From assembly GCA_023055505.1 (NCBI GenBank), contig JALIRH010000002.1, forward strand, positions 3,581,001 to 3,645,000: 64,000 nt of DNA, read 5' to 3'. This document shows, piece by piece, positions 11,452 through 23,330 of this stretch. The notes below the pieces were generated by a model that searched no databases, was not told the origin of the DNA, and worked only from the letters and a program-made list of their open reading frames with translations. The stretch comes from Callipepla californica brunnescens (Eukaryota > Chordata > Aves > Galliformes > Odontophoridae). The translations under genes and the position numbers were made by a program. Each line of letters begins with the position of its first letter. Position 1 is the first letter of the stretch.

Positions 11452-13245
11452 TATAACTTGTTTCCTAAGTGTATATACATACTTACTCCATATGAAGGTA
11501 AGTTACCATATAGAAACATATATTTGCTTTCTTAATTCATAGGATTTTTCTGTGATACGTTCAACATAAACACAGATAAGTAAGCCAAGACTTTGTCAGG
11601 CAAAAACACATTTCTGCCAAATTGCATTACCTCAGGCCAAAAAATTCTTTCCAAAACATCAATCACCTCCTCTGAAGGGAGTACCTGAACCAGTGCATGT
11701 GACTTCAAAAACCATCAGTCTGTTCCTCAGGAGCCAAACCTGAAGGAAAAAGGATAATTTTGCCTTTTTACCCAATAACCTCTGGTCTGGGAACTGTGAA
11801 ATATGTAATTGGAACTGGATTTTATAATGTGGAAAGCAAATATTGTGGGAGAGCCAAAGCCTATGAAGATGTCTAATTTGGACATCGTGCATCGCTTCTA
11901 AGAACAGAATGAAATAAGAGCTAGAAACATGACTACGTAAGTAGATAGCTGCTTTGATAGCTCAAGTTTCTAGCTAGTTCCCAGTACAAAATTCTCGTGC
12001 AGAGCAGTGAGAGATCTTTTTTCAAACTGTGCAGATCCGAAGAAACATATTATCAGTCTTTGAAACTGCATCGCTGACCAAAGCTCCAGCAGAACTTTAA
12101 TAAATTAAAAGAGCGGGTCCGTTGAACTGAAGAGGCAAATCCTACCTTCACTGCTTTATCTAACTCTGTCCATGACCTCCTCCTCCCACGTCAGCCTTCC
12201 AGCTCAGCTTGTGCCGATGCACTCCCTGGCATCTCCTTCATTTTTCTTGGCTCACATTGTCCTCCTGAGCTGACAGAGCTTGAGTCTTGCTGATCCCCTT
12301 CTGTCTGAGAGTTCATGGGATGACATAGAATATCTCATTCCTTCTGACAATAGATCAGAAATACTGAAAAAGATCAAATGACTGTTTTCTCTGAGGGCAG
12401 AATGAACTTCTGACTTTTCTGGCCAACGTTATGTTTATAAGGCTGGAGGCTGATTTGGGAAGCTGATTTTATATATATACGTATATTATATATATATATT
12501 TTAAAGAGGATTCAATATCTGAGGATGATACATCTCTAGGTACAAAGTTTGTTGTAACTTGTGAATTGTTCAGTGGTGCTGGCACGAGAAGACAGTTGAT
12601 TTCACTATGTTGTTTACCTGATGTGAATTTATGATGCTGTTTTTCTGAGAAAACTGAAATGTTTCTAATTTTCAGTGAATGAATCGTATCCCTGTGAGGA
12701 GCATAATGTGCATATTACATATAGACAGGCTGAGAAAAGATCATTGTTTTGCCTCAGGCTCCAGGATAAGACAGTAACATAATGCGAAGCTCAGTGTTGC
12801 AGTCTCTTGGTTTAACCAGTGTATGACTCATTTATGATACTGAGTTAAACTTACTGAGAATGGATGAGAGTGAATACAGCTTAGACAATGAGTGGTCAGA
12901 ATGATCTCCCCTGTTCAGGGCTTAATAACTTGTGACTTCTACACCAGTTTGGAAATTAAGCTAAAAATAAGAGAATGTTTTGCTTCTGGTAATATCACTG
13001 ATTAACGGACAAAGCAAATGTTTTTTCTATACTGAATTACTTCCAGTATCTTTATTTACACATCAGTGAGTCACAATAATTTGTGATTTGGCTGTTTCAC
13101 AAACCTTGCTTTGTTATTCCCTTTAGCTGACACTGGCTTGGCTATGAGGTGGCATGAGGCTTATGTTCTTCTGAACATGGGGACCTCTATACATCCTCCC
13201 CAGCATCACAGCTTATGCTCAAAGACCTTCCATGCCCTGGAACAC
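11452..13245. other. Single-copy DNA, no gene recognised
   Basis: Contains a TA-rich microsatellite at about 12470-12500 and a C/T-rich stretch near 12160-12260. No exon or transposon was recognised. Confidence 0.5.
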
Positions 13246-13503
13246 CTGCAGGGAGAGGTTTTATTTGTAAATGGAGGTATGACATCCACAAATCTGCACT
13301 CAGTTTGTTCCAAGATCATTATCAAGGTTTGAAGATACTCCGGGTGGGATTTCAAATCTGCAGTGTCATCGAGATCCTTCAGCTCAGGGCTTTCTTTCTC
13401 AGCTTGATATTTTAAAATGCTCTCTTTAAGAATTGACTGCTCATTTGCAGCCAGAATTTGCCAGTGGTCTGATGACGTTTCATTTTTCTCCAGAGCTGAA
13501 TAA
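13246..13503 (-). CDS. Possible coding exon B (unidentified)
   Basis: Minus-strand open block with an acceptor at its 5' side ('cagctttctcgtgttcag') and a usable donor (CTGCAG|GTGTTC). The span is 258 bp, symmetric in phase 2. The reading is acidic and helix-forming rather than the Leu/Cys/Phe-rich type of chance frames: SALEKNETSSDHWQILAANE near the start, DDTADLKSHPEYLQTL in the middle, ILEQTECRFVDVI near the end. I do not recognise the family. It lies about 100 bp from the second open block on the same strand, so the two could be exons of one gene or pieces of a decayed one. Confidence 0.3.
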
Positions 13504-13619
13504 CTGAACACGAGAAAGCTGAGTAGTCACCAGTAAAATAAATGACTTAATAATCACAAATCTAAACGAGAAGGCAATATTACATACTTGTCAAGAGTGA
13601 TTTCTCTTAAAATCTACTA

Positions 13620-13859
13620 TTAGAATTGAGCTGAAATAAAAGATGTTTCTGCTTTGTCCCAGACATATGGAAATAGAGAACTGGAATCAAATTGGATATT
13701 CACATAGTGGTCTGGGAAGGTATGGGGGTTGTTGTAGTTGTTATCTGTGTATGAAGTTTGTTTTGAATGGCAGGTGGAATGACTAGTAGTTGTACTGTTT
13801 CTCGCTTCTTCTGTACACAGTGTAGAGATGACATTCAGATCTTCAGTTAGCATTCTTTG
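13620..13859 (-). CDS. Possible coding exon A (unidentified), ending in a stop
   Basis: Minus-strand open block starting after a possible acceptor ('ccccaaaatgcag', with a T-rich stretch further upstream) and running to TAA. It is Ser/Thr/Asn-rich (TSHSTCHSKQTSYTDNNYNN) and ends FPYVWDKAETSFISAQF. A strong-looking donor (CAA|GTATGT) lies after the stop, so the stop could mark a terminal exon or a disabled internal exon. With the block at 13246-13503 the gap would be a very short intron of about 84 bp. No family recognised and no AATAAA seen close to the stop. Confidence 0.25.
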   Translation of the reverse strand, partial: QRMLTEDLNVISTLCTEEARNSTTTSHSTCHSKQTSYTDNNYNNPHTFPDHYVNIQFDSSSLFPYVWDKAETSFISAQF

Positions 13860-13956
13860 CTGCATTTTGGGGGATAAATATTTACAGGAGCAAAAAATGA
13901 AAATAGCCATACATTAAATTTTAATAGACATTTTAAAATTTTGAAATCACTTCTTG

Positions 13957-14053
13957 TATCATAGAATCATAGAATGACTTGGGTTGGAAGTGACCCCAAG
14001 GTATCATCAGGTTCCAACTTGCCTGCCACAGGCAGGGCCACCAACTGTACCCC
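13957..14053 (-). mobile_element. CR1 LINE, 3' tail fragment
   Basis: Antisense CR1 end: 'tcatagaatcatagaatgac', 'ttgggttggaag', 'tgccacaggcaggg'. The two full terminal repeat units are intact. About 97 bp remain. Confidence 0.93.
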
Positions 14054-14304
14054 ACTTGTAGTAACGTTTCATTCTTGAAGTGTATTGCAAAAATGCATGA
14101 GTATCAGAAACTCACAGTTTCAGAATGCAATGTTTGGATTGAATGTGGAGACCATAATGTAGAGTTAGAAAGAGGAATTAAATACATTTACGACAAATCT
14201 TAAAATACCAGATCTCAGATGAGTTGATTTTTGTCTCCAACTTTATTGTAAATTCATTGTGATACCTTGGATAAGTTGATTTTGTTTACTTGAGGTGAAA
14301 ATGA

Positions 14305-14393
14305 CACTGTGATGGGTTGATGGTTGGACTACGTGTGGATGGTTTGACAAGATGATTTAATTGGTCTTTTCTATGATTCTGTTCTGTGATTCA
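14305..14393 (+). mobile_element. CR1 LINE, 3' tail fragment
   Basis: Sense CR1 tail: 'gatgggttgatggttggact', 'ttggtcttttctatgattct', 'gttctgtgattc'. About 250 bp from an opposite-strand CR1 tail, as an independent insertion. Confidence 0.85.
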
Positions 14394-15614
14394 ATGAGTG
14401 AGCTAGGAAAGGTTCAAAGCAGCTGGTAAACGTGAAAGACAGCAATATAAATTCAGTATAATTCACCTGGCCTTGGTGCCATTGCCTGGTCCTGTCCCCA
14501 CTCACAGCAGGATCAGTCTTAATATTAAATGATCGGCGGAATCAGGCCAGGTGAAGCCTATCAGCATCCTTTTTCAACTTCCCAACATGCAGACTGTGAA
14601 TTAGTGGCAGATTTGCTGTGTGTTTCCACCCTAACTCTCCTGCCTAACTTGCATCTAAGTAGCTACAAAGGCTTCTTATACACACTGCAATTTTTCTTCG
14701 GTAATTATCTTAATTTGATTTAGAATTTAAGGTGAAATGAAGGACGCAGGGATATGATGAGGCAATGGAAAGCAAGTTGTGAAGGTTCAGTAGCTTTGCT
14801 AGGAGCAAAGTCCCAGATCTTTTGCCTCAGTTAAGATGTCAGCAATGTGAGAGCACGGAGCATGTTATTGATATATAACTATTTCCTCTTCATGTCATCT
14901 TTTCTTTTAAAAGAAAATGTGTTTAAAATTATGACCACTGATACAGCTTCTCAGCATTTCTGTTCATTTAGTTATATTATACGATATGGTCTATGTTTGA
15001 AATGTTTTAACGCTATATTTTTTTCTATAAAAACAAAAGAAGATAGAGACCACATCAGCATGTATATCCATTTGGTGCTCATCCCACTGATTAGTATGAT
15101 AGTGAAAATAAACCAGATTTACTTGTGCAAGTTGGGAAGGGTCGCAGTATCTAACAGTTACCTGGTTATATTTTTCTGCCTGTCCCTGAACTTTCCCATG
15201 GGCACTGTTACAAGTAGAGTTTATTACTATGTGAAAATAAATCCCCAGTGTAATTGAAGAAGGATGCCAGCAGTGCCCTTCCACCTCTCCATGTTCTCTG
15301 AAGTTGTCTCACATTGCTGCATTCAGCATAGGGACCTTCAGTGGGCACAGCTCTGCAGAGGACTGATGCTTTTTGCCTCTCTCTGCACATGTGGCTTCTG
15401 AATACTCAGATTTGACGTATGTTTCGGATTCTTCTTTTTTTATTTTTTTATTTTTTATTTTTGTCTCATTGCACTGTGATGCTGTAGCTGTTTCTTGTGT
15501 GGAAATGCTTAAAAACACAGCAGTCAGCATTAGAAAACAGAAAGCTGCTCCTCTTCAGCTCTCGTGTTCTGCCAATAATCTGATCCTGTTGGGGTTAAAA
15601 TGTCTAATCACAGT
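14394..15614. other. AT-rich single-copy DNA
   Basis: Open frames of 97-136 codons on both strands at 14847-15284 overlap each other, show chance composition and have no supporting signals. A (TTTTTTA)n tract lies at 15434-15463. Confidence 0.5.
15434..15463. repeat. (T6-7 A)n low-complexity tract
   Basis: Four runs of T separated by single A bases. Confidence 0.9.
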
Positions 15615-15672
15615 ATCATAGAACGTCCTGAATTGGAAGGAGCCCACAAGGATCATCAAGTCCAGCTTAGTT
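15615..15672 (-). mobile_element. CR1 LINE, 3' tail fragment
   Basis: Antisense CR1 end of the 'tcatagaatatcctgagttgg' type: here 'tcatagaacgtcctgaattg' followed by 'gaaggagcccacaaggatca' and 'tcaagtccag'. Very short; same type as the fragment near 23.2 kb. Confidence 0.88.
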
Positions 15673-16523
15673 ATTGGTGTCATTGTTAAATAAAGTTCAT
15701 CTGCTGTTAAGCAGTGCTGAGGTTTGGTAGTACACACTAACTCCTATCATTCCTCAGTTTTATCTGAACTGGCAAAACATGACAGTTTTTTTCTGCATTT
15801 TAATTCATATTTTTCCTGGACAACCTGAGAATGTTTCCTATGTCCATCTCAGGAATTTTAAAGGCTTTTCCCAAACATCTCTCTTAGAGAGAAAGTTCTT
15901 TTCTGGAAGTTTTTTGACAACCTAACTTCATTATGATATTAGTATTTAGTGTTGGTTTTTTTTTTTTTTTCCACTAAACAACACCACACCTTCATATAAC
16001 TTATTTCTTGATATCTTTAATGGTATAGAAAGCCCCCACATTTTCTTTGAGAAGGTGGCTACATTATATAGATGATTATATTACATTATATTTTTAGGAC
16101 ATTAGTCTGGAAAGAGACTGCCTGAAGAAAACTTTCAGCTACAGTTCTGTACCGATGCCTAAAATAAAATTGGTAATAATTTCACAGCTTAATAATAGAA
16201 CATATGATATAACATCCTACCAACTGAAGATTTTAGATATCATTTCAGGAGATAACAGACATGGATTTTAACAGCCTCGGGCCTTGTCAAAACAGGTGAC
16301 TGAAAAAATCTTTATTTTCTGTCGAAGTCATAGTTCATTTGCTTCAAAACTAGCAGTATTTGGACCACTGACCCACACATGCTGCTGACTACTCAAGTCA
16401 TATTCAGTCAATAATTCTTATTCTGTACCAACATACACTCAACCATTTATCTGTTATCCAGAGTTGAATCATCTGAAGAAATCTTAAGGCTTCCATAAGA
16501 CATACATTCCTGCTTACTTTTCT
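15673..16523. other. AT-rich single-copy DNA
   Basis: Nothing recognised except a poly-T run near 15956-15973. Confidence 0.5.
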
Positions 16524-16735
16524 TCAGAAAACAATTTTGGAATAACTTGTGCCCATCTTGTCCAGAAACATTCTTCTTCTGTGTCTGGAAGGTGAAAATA
16601 TTGCATAAGACTGATGGATATTTGATCTCCTTGCAAATCTGTCTAGGATTTTGCTACATAATTTATTCTGGGTGAGCAATTTACTGTTGCTAGGATTGTC
16701 TGTAATTTTCACATGGTAGTACAGGTTTCTGTTTT
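16524..16735 (-). CDS. Possible coding exon ending in a stop (unidentified)
   Basis: Minus-strand block after a strong acceptor ('tcactttgactttgcttgcag'). The frame is open for about 70 codons to TGA and is the only open frame across the block. It reads NRNLYYHVKITDNPSNSK, then CSKILDRFARRSN, then a basic stretch RHRRRMFLDKMG. A donor-like AAA|GTAAGC lies just after the stop, so it could be a terminal exon or a decayed internal one. No family recognised and no AATAAA seen soon after the stop. Confidence 0.25.
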
Positions 16736-17099
16736 CTGCAAGCAAAGTCAAAGTGACCACAGGAAATAAGAGTTAAATTGGGTATTTGCAAGATTTAGTA
16801 GTCTTTTCTTCTTTATACAAACCACCTTGATATTTATTAGAAGGGTTTCATATTTTTAGTCTCAGCTTTCACATTTTTCTGTAAGATGTGTTCGTTGCCG
16901 TTCCTATTTCTAGACACAGTTTTATGTCTTTATGTATATATAACCTTCCTAGCGCACGTGTGTTCATGGGAAAAAAAAATGTCCTGAGGCCGTGTGCAGT
17001 GTGGTTTACATGATGGGTTGTGTGAGCAAAAATACAAAATCGGGAGGAGAAAAAAAAAGGCTGGTGGACAAGATGACAAAATTCGGTACACAGAAATTT

Positions 17100-17300
17100 A
17101 CTGATTTGATCTTTGAAGGCAGAAGTGATATTTTCACTCTGGATCCCCTCGCTGCATTTTCCACAAATAGATTTTATTCATATCGCTCTAGGAGACATGT
17201 GGCTGCAATTTATGGAAACCTCATCGTGTTCATGAAAAAGCGCAGTGCCGCAGCTTTAACCGAAGCACACCGGTACATAAATGTTGCAATGCTATGAGCA
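17100..17300. promoter_or_regulatory. CpG-retaining complex block, possible conserved element
   Basis: In surroundings with almost no CpG, this block keeps about eight CpGs within 170 bp, including 'tatcgctctagg', 'gaaaaagcgcagtgccgcag' and 'taaccgaagcacaccggtac'. It is complex sequence without repeat character and is open on the plus strand (16992-17297), though no protein family is recognised. CpG retention in a CpG-depleted genome is compatible with purifying selection on a regulatory element. Conservation itself cannot be seen from one sequence. Confidence 0.25.
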
Positions 17301-18967
17301 ATATGAAAGTATACCGATTTCTTTTTTTTTCCTTTCTGGCAGATGATAACATTTTATTGCTTGAAGTTGATTCCAACAGAGTTCAAAGAGGAAATAAATG
17401 GTCTCACTAAGTTGGTGAAAGAATTCGGTGCTGGCTAGCAAACAAGGTTTGCATAGTAGCCTGACAGCCTCAGTGGCAAGGTGTGGTTTCACTGCACCGT
17501 GTGCTTCTGGTGTTTCTGCTCTGACTTGCATACAGTGTCAGATTGTCCTCTATTCTTGATTTACTGACCAAGAACTTGAGAAACCCATGCTGGAGCCGTG
17601 CTCTGGATAGCTGCAAACCCTAGAGCTTTCTGACATTAGTGGTGGTATAAAAATGATCAATAGAGAAGAACCTTGCTGTGCAGTGATGCTATTTTTCCTG
17701 AAGATGAAAGCTGTTAGTCACAACAAATGATATTCTTTCCTTTTACCAACAAGTGCGTGCATACTGAGTAGAAATACTACCACGGTGAAACTGGTGCTTT
17801 TATTGTCCCTGCAGTGTCCTTGGCAAAGTGCTTGATGGATTAGCAAGAGAGTGCTTCTGTTATATGGTTTAGGGGCCTCATTCTTCATAATAAGAACTGA
17901 TTATAGTGCATTGTTATTTACCATTCCCTGCGTTCAAAGTTGAAGTTTTAATGTAACCATATTAAAGCAATATATTAAGAAAGAAAGAAAAAAGAGAGAC
18001 TGATTCACGGTCATTTAGACTTACTGATTTTGAGCTGTCTGGGTGAGACCACACTTGTATGAGCTTGGGAGATTAGGGGCAATGCTCAGTTTTGTCTTCA
18101 ATCTTTTAGCTCAGATCTTGTGAATTTAGGTGTAAATGCCCCTATCAGAAGAGGGTGTATATGTCAAGGTGGAAAATTGAGAGAGCAGTCTAATAGTGGC
18201 TATACCCTAAATGGGGTACAGTCTTTAACTATTTCCCTCACTCCTGTGACCCAGCTCACTCTTCTGTTCCTTTCCAAGATGAAAGTAGCATGTACTTACT
18301 GCAAAGAAGAAAGCACAATTCTGCTGCATGTTGGCTTTTCTCTAAACAGAACAATCAGGAGTATCAGGAAGATGGTAAAAAGCCCTGAAGAGATATTGAA
18401 ATGAACAAAAACTTCAAAGGAAGGAACTTTTTTAATAATTACAACTCGTGAATATTTTGGTTACTCTGCAATAAGCAAATCCTTTAGGGATGAATATGTA
18501 CTCTAACTGACTGTTTTGCAAATGCATAAAATTCACAGCGTGTTTGATTAGAACTCCTGTATTGCTTACTTAAGCTTTAGAATTGAATTCTACAAGCATT
18601 TCATGAGGAGCAGTTCGTAAATCCTATAAGGCACACTTACAATCCATCAAAGTCTGATGTAAGCACTGTTAAGAATTAAAAAAAAAATGTGCTTGGAGCT
18701 CAGCAGGAAGTTTAAAATACAGCAGGAAATGATTGCTTTATCACTCAAGACTCTGGACAATGCCAAGACTTGATATTTTTGCTTAGAATTCCCTTGTAAA
18801 TTTGGTATTTCCATTGTGTTTAAGAATGCTAGAGAAATGTGACAAAGGATGAATGGGAAAGCAATGCAGAAAATTGGGCAGAATTATGGAGTTTCACTTC
18901 TAAACTAGCAAGAGATTTCTGAAAAGATTTTTCCTTGTTTTAAGATTTTTAGAAGAACAGATTTAGG

Positions 18968-18968
<1 letters not shown>

Positions 18969-19046
<78 letters not shown>
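18969..19046. repeat. (CA)n(TA)n(T)n compound microsatellite
   Basis: About 14 CA units run into TA units and then a 16-base T run. Likely hypervariable in length. Confidence 0.97.
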
Positions 19047-19827
19047 CCTGAAAAACTTTGATGTGCTCACCTTAAAATGTTTTCCTTTCCTAGTTGTGAA
19101 TCTGTGGGTGAAAGAAACTGTTATTATCCTCTCATTACAAACACAAAGTCAGTAAATTAGCTTATAAATTCTTCCACTGAAAACATGAATTGCATAATAA
19201 CTAGAGTTTTAATTAAAGCTTAAATAAAGTGAGTTTATCTAAATAGCACAGGTGCTGCAAATGCTTCTTCTGTAATGTTTTTCAGTAAGCTTCTGTTTCT
19301 AGAATGATTGTGTGTGTCACCTGAAGTACCGTTCTTGCCTCCTTCTTAGTTGATTTCTGTTGAATTCCCCAGTGAGTTTCCAACTTGGAAATAGAGAGGG
19401 GCCATAATGACATTATTGCCGTGGGTTTTGTTGCTTAAATTTTCTCAAAGCCCTTGAGCAAAGTGAAACAGCACCAAAATTGTTGGCATTCATCAGCACA
19501 CAGTGAACAAACAGGATCGCTCTTCATGTCAGAATGAATTTTAATGTTTCATTAAAATACATAATTAAGTATCTTTCCTCTTTTCTCTCTCCCCAACCTG
19601 TTTACTTGGACATCTGTTATACTGACATTTATGCTGACCTGCGTTCTTTGAAATTATTTTCCAAGTCGTTAATCCCATTTTCTAGAGTACCCCGAGGTGA
19701 TAGTTTCTGTGGTTGCCTTCAATGACAAAGGCTGTTAGAAACCCCTTCGAATAGCCTTCATCTCAGAATTCAGAACGAGGGCTTCAAGGAGAAGAAATAC
19801 TGAACCAAAAAAATAAGGAAAACTCAT

Positions 19828-19976
19828 GAAAAACGATCTATAATGTTTCAGTGCAAGGGAAAGAAAAATCAATTGGATGTTTTCATACTGAACAGAAAAA
19901 AAGGGAAAGTTGTGTGAAAAACAATCTATAATGTTTCAGTGCAAGAAAAAGAAAAAATCGATTGAATGTGTTTGTG
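19828..19976. repeat. Imperfect direct duplication, 88-bp period
   Basis: A unit beginning 'gaaaaacgatctataatgtt' at 19828 recurs at 19916 as 'gaaaaacaatctataatgtt'. Each continues with 'tcagtgcaag', an A-rich stretch and an 'aatc(a/g)attg(g/a)atg' motif over about 60 bp. A small local segmental duplication with a few substitutions since. Confidence 0.92.
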
Positions 19977-22281
19977 TGTTGTGATATCTGGAACCTGTGG
20001 TGATGCATGAAAAAATCACAAGTTCTGCTCTAAGAAGATAGCTGCTTTTGTAAATCACAGCAAGAGTGAAGGATGATTTATGCAGTCGTAAGATTCCTGA
20101 CAAAGTTGCAAATAAAATAAAAATTGATCCGTTTGCATTTCAGATTAAATTAAAAAGAGTAAAAGAGATGGACTTGAACCAAATCAAACTTCCACAAGTT
20201 TTCGAAAATCTTTGCAGTTCATTTTGATCATTGAGCGTACTAAATCTATACTTTGAATATAATACAGTCATCATATTTGATAAAATAATGTAGGAGAGAA
20301 ACGAAGCAGTGAGTTTTTCGGTGCCCACGTGATGGTGTGGTTATGGACTGCATACTACCACAAAGTGGCACAGAAAATAAAGGAAAGGAATTCTTTCCTT
20401 TCACTGCTCAAAATGAATCACGCCTCTCCCTGCATGCTGCTGAGTGCAGAACGTAGGGCGACTGCTCCTGCTTTTCAGGTGATTCAGAGCAAATTACATT
20501 TGGAAACTCCTAACTTTCACTTAATGTAATTAAATGCATGGTTCTCCCCTTGGGCCAAAGTGTGACGAACAACAGAGCCATGTAGACTTGCAAATTCAGG
20601 AATGTTACGATGCATATTTGTCAGATACTTTCACAACAAGAGGGTGATTTTAATTGCTTATTTCAAGTGAAACTTACAGACCTGCATTGCCTGATAATCT
20701 TTGCCTAGCCATTTGATCCCAGGTACAATTGGGCAAAGAAATACACAAGATCTTCTAGTCTTACAAGGAGATTTTTAAACTATGCTCATCAACTCAAATG
20801 AAGTCCTCCCATGAGAACAATTGCCAATTTCAAATTATAGGGTTTATATTTTATTTTAAGGTAAGCAGAGTGAAGCTTTTAACTCCAAACTTTGTTTTCA
20901 GTTTTACAGTGATGCACAGAAACAGAAAGTAGTTTGGAGCAGTTAAGGCATATATGCTTTTTTGACTGTAACCCTTCAAGGGGATATAGTTTAAAGCCTG
21001 CAGAATACATCACATAGTACATTTTGTCTGGTCAGGAAATTAGCAGTCACTTTGGGATGTGAGATCAGCCTACAGAGGTTAGGTGGGGAAATCTGGGAAG
21101 TCAGGTCATCTGCAAAGCAAACACTGGTCTCACTGTAGCTGGAAAATGTTAAGTGTTCTTCCTTGTAGTAACTGTGGTATTTGCCTACCAATACTATGGA
21201 AAATCTGTTTTCATTTGTTGGTACACTTCTCCCCGTATAGTCTCATTTCATCTGTGCATTACAGGTTCACAAGGTAAAATTGTTAATAATAGAAGGATGT
21301 GGAATATTATGAGGAATGTGGGCACATTTTGAAATGCTGTAAGTAGTACTATGTATTGGAATCACTCATTTTCTTTGTGTTAATTGAAAGAGTCCAGTTG
21401 AACATAACTCACCTTTTTCCAGTTTCACAACACATCTGTGTATGTTGACTGACAGAAATGTTTGTAAACATAGAAATAGCATTTAATTCAAAGGATATAG
21501 TTTTCCAAATACTTTTCTTCTGGTAATAGCTGTCAGTATTTTAACAACTGTGCTCTTCAAGTGAAATACACGTGGTTTTGTTCTTAGGAAATGTCCCCAA
21601 AAAATATGACAGTGCCTGTTTTACAGAATCAAAATATATGGGGTTGAGTGTTAGAACAGAAACTAAAAATATCCCTTAGGGTACATATGGAAAAAGGGAG
21701 TTTGAATAGATTATCAACCATTAGAAAAAAAGAATCAAAAATAAAAATACATACTTTTTTCTTCATGTATTCACTCAAAAGGCCAAGCTGCTCTAAGCAC
21801 ATGCTTTGAAGGAAGACATACTGCAGTTTATAGTTAGGACAGTGTTTTGGTTACTCCAGGTTTCTAACTCATTTTATTTTGACTGCTTTTGGTAATATAT
21901 TCCAATTTAGTCTCATTGAGCCTTGTTTTAACAGAGGAGGTGAACTGCAATTTTCCCTGCTTGCTATGCACTTAAATTTAACTTTCAACTAATTCTGGTT
22001 GAGTGAGTGGGCACTGGTATTTGTTACAGTGGGTTGTGTGGGTTCAGAATAGCAAGAAATGTGAAAATAAATGCAGCAAAGCAGTTTTCAAGGAACACAA
22101 TTACTAAAAGCAAAGTGTAAAGTGTTGTATATTAAGTAAAAGTTTCCTGTTTTTTTCAGTTGCACCCCTCCTCCTCCATTGTCTTATTCCTTTCTACAGT
22201 TACTGTCCTGCCTAAGAAGGAAGGCCCCCACCCCAAAAAAAAGGCCATTTCTCCTCTACTTTCCCAGGATATACATGCTCC

Positions 22282-22375
22282 TAGGCACCCTGCTCTGGGT
22301 ATCTCTGCTCGAGCAGGGATTGGGCCAGATGGAACCAGAGGTCACTGCCAACCTCAGCCATTCTGTAATCCCGTG
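22282..22375 (+). mobile_element. CR1 LINE, 3' tail fragment
   Basis: Sense CR1 tail of the 'ctgctcgagcaggg' type: 'gctcgagcagggattgggcc', 'agatggaaccagaggtcact', 'caacctcagccattctgtaa'. 5' truncated. Confidence 0.9.
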
Positions 22376-23244
22376 AATAAGTTGCTAAATTCTTGTATTT
22401 TTATTTCTGCCTCTATAAAATTCCACTTTGTCCACTGTCTTTGCATTCTTTGCTTTCTTGCCTGGCTTTTCAAGCTTTTTCCCTCAACCTTCATTGCTCT
22501 GTTGACTTCTGACTGTCTATTAAAGTAGTAAAACTGGCTTTTATTTCTGGCTTGGAAGAAATTCAGTGAAGGTCTCTTACACAAAGGTGAATGCTCTTTG
22601 ACAGGGAGTCTTAATAATGCAGCAATTATCATGGTAAGAATTATTTAGTAATTATATACCATCAGTCCAGTATCATCACAGTCTTCAGTCTGCACAGTTT
22701 TTTGGTGGTCAACTTAGATAAAACAGGCTTATGCAGACCTGCAGTCCTTCTGGGGTTCTGCTGATATTTGTAATGGAAAATTCCAGCGTTCTGTCAGAAA
22801 ATTTCCAAGAAGTCAGGAGCATGGCAGCAAAGTCCAATTTGCCAACTTCTGTGCCATACCCTACAAGAGCTGGGTTTTGTTGGAAAAAAAAAATGCTTCT
22901 GCCTTTATATTTCTTGTGGGACAGCTGACCTTTATGGAGTCTCTCACTGTATGTGCAATTTATATTTCACTGTTTGACAGTGAAGTTCTTTCTGCTGTGT
23001 GCATAAATGGAAAAGAAGTGGAGACAGATCCTGAAGGGAACCTATGATAAAGCCAGAACTAAAACCAGGAGAGTTTTTACACTTAAACTGATTTTTCATT
23101 CTTAGAGATGCTCATTTGAGCATTTTGTCCTGGTGCTTGCTTAGCCCATCTATGATTTGTGTCATTCTCAGCATTATTGTAGGCTGGATGCAGTTTGTAA
23201 CTGCAGCAACACTACCACAAAATGTATTACTATAAGCAGTTTTG
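22376..23244. other. Single-copy DNA
   Basis: Open frames here are short and chance-like. Nothing recognised. Confidence 0.5.
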
Positions 23245-23330
23245 TAGAATCATAGAATATCCTGAGTTGGATAATGATCGTTTTGAGTCCAACTCTTGTC
23301 TCTAGACAAGACCACCCAAAAAAACAGACC
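23245..23330 (-). mobile_element. CR1 LINE, 3' tail fragment
   Basis: Antisense CR1 end: 'agaatcatagaatatcctga' and 'gttggataatgatcg', followed by 'gagtccaactcttgtctcta' and 'gaccaccc'. Same tail type as 15615-15672. Confidence 0.88.

Larger units (their letters stand above)
16736..22281. other. Long single-copy stretch without recognised gene
   Basis: Holds a CpG-retaining block at 17100-17300, a compound microsatellite at 18969-19046 and an 88-bp-period duplication at 19828-19976, listed separately. The rest is AT-rich with no CR1 and no convincing exon. A patch at about 20400-20530 has higher complexity and a TAATTA motif. Confidence 0.5.

Noticed and set aside
14847..15284. 136-codon plus frame and 97-codon minus frame on the same DNA
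   Set aside because: They are mutual shadows with chance composition.
22354..22632. 92-codon Lys/Arg/Gln-rich minus frame
   Set aside because: Its 3' part runs over the antisense of a CR1 tail and the rest is A-rich; no good acceptor.
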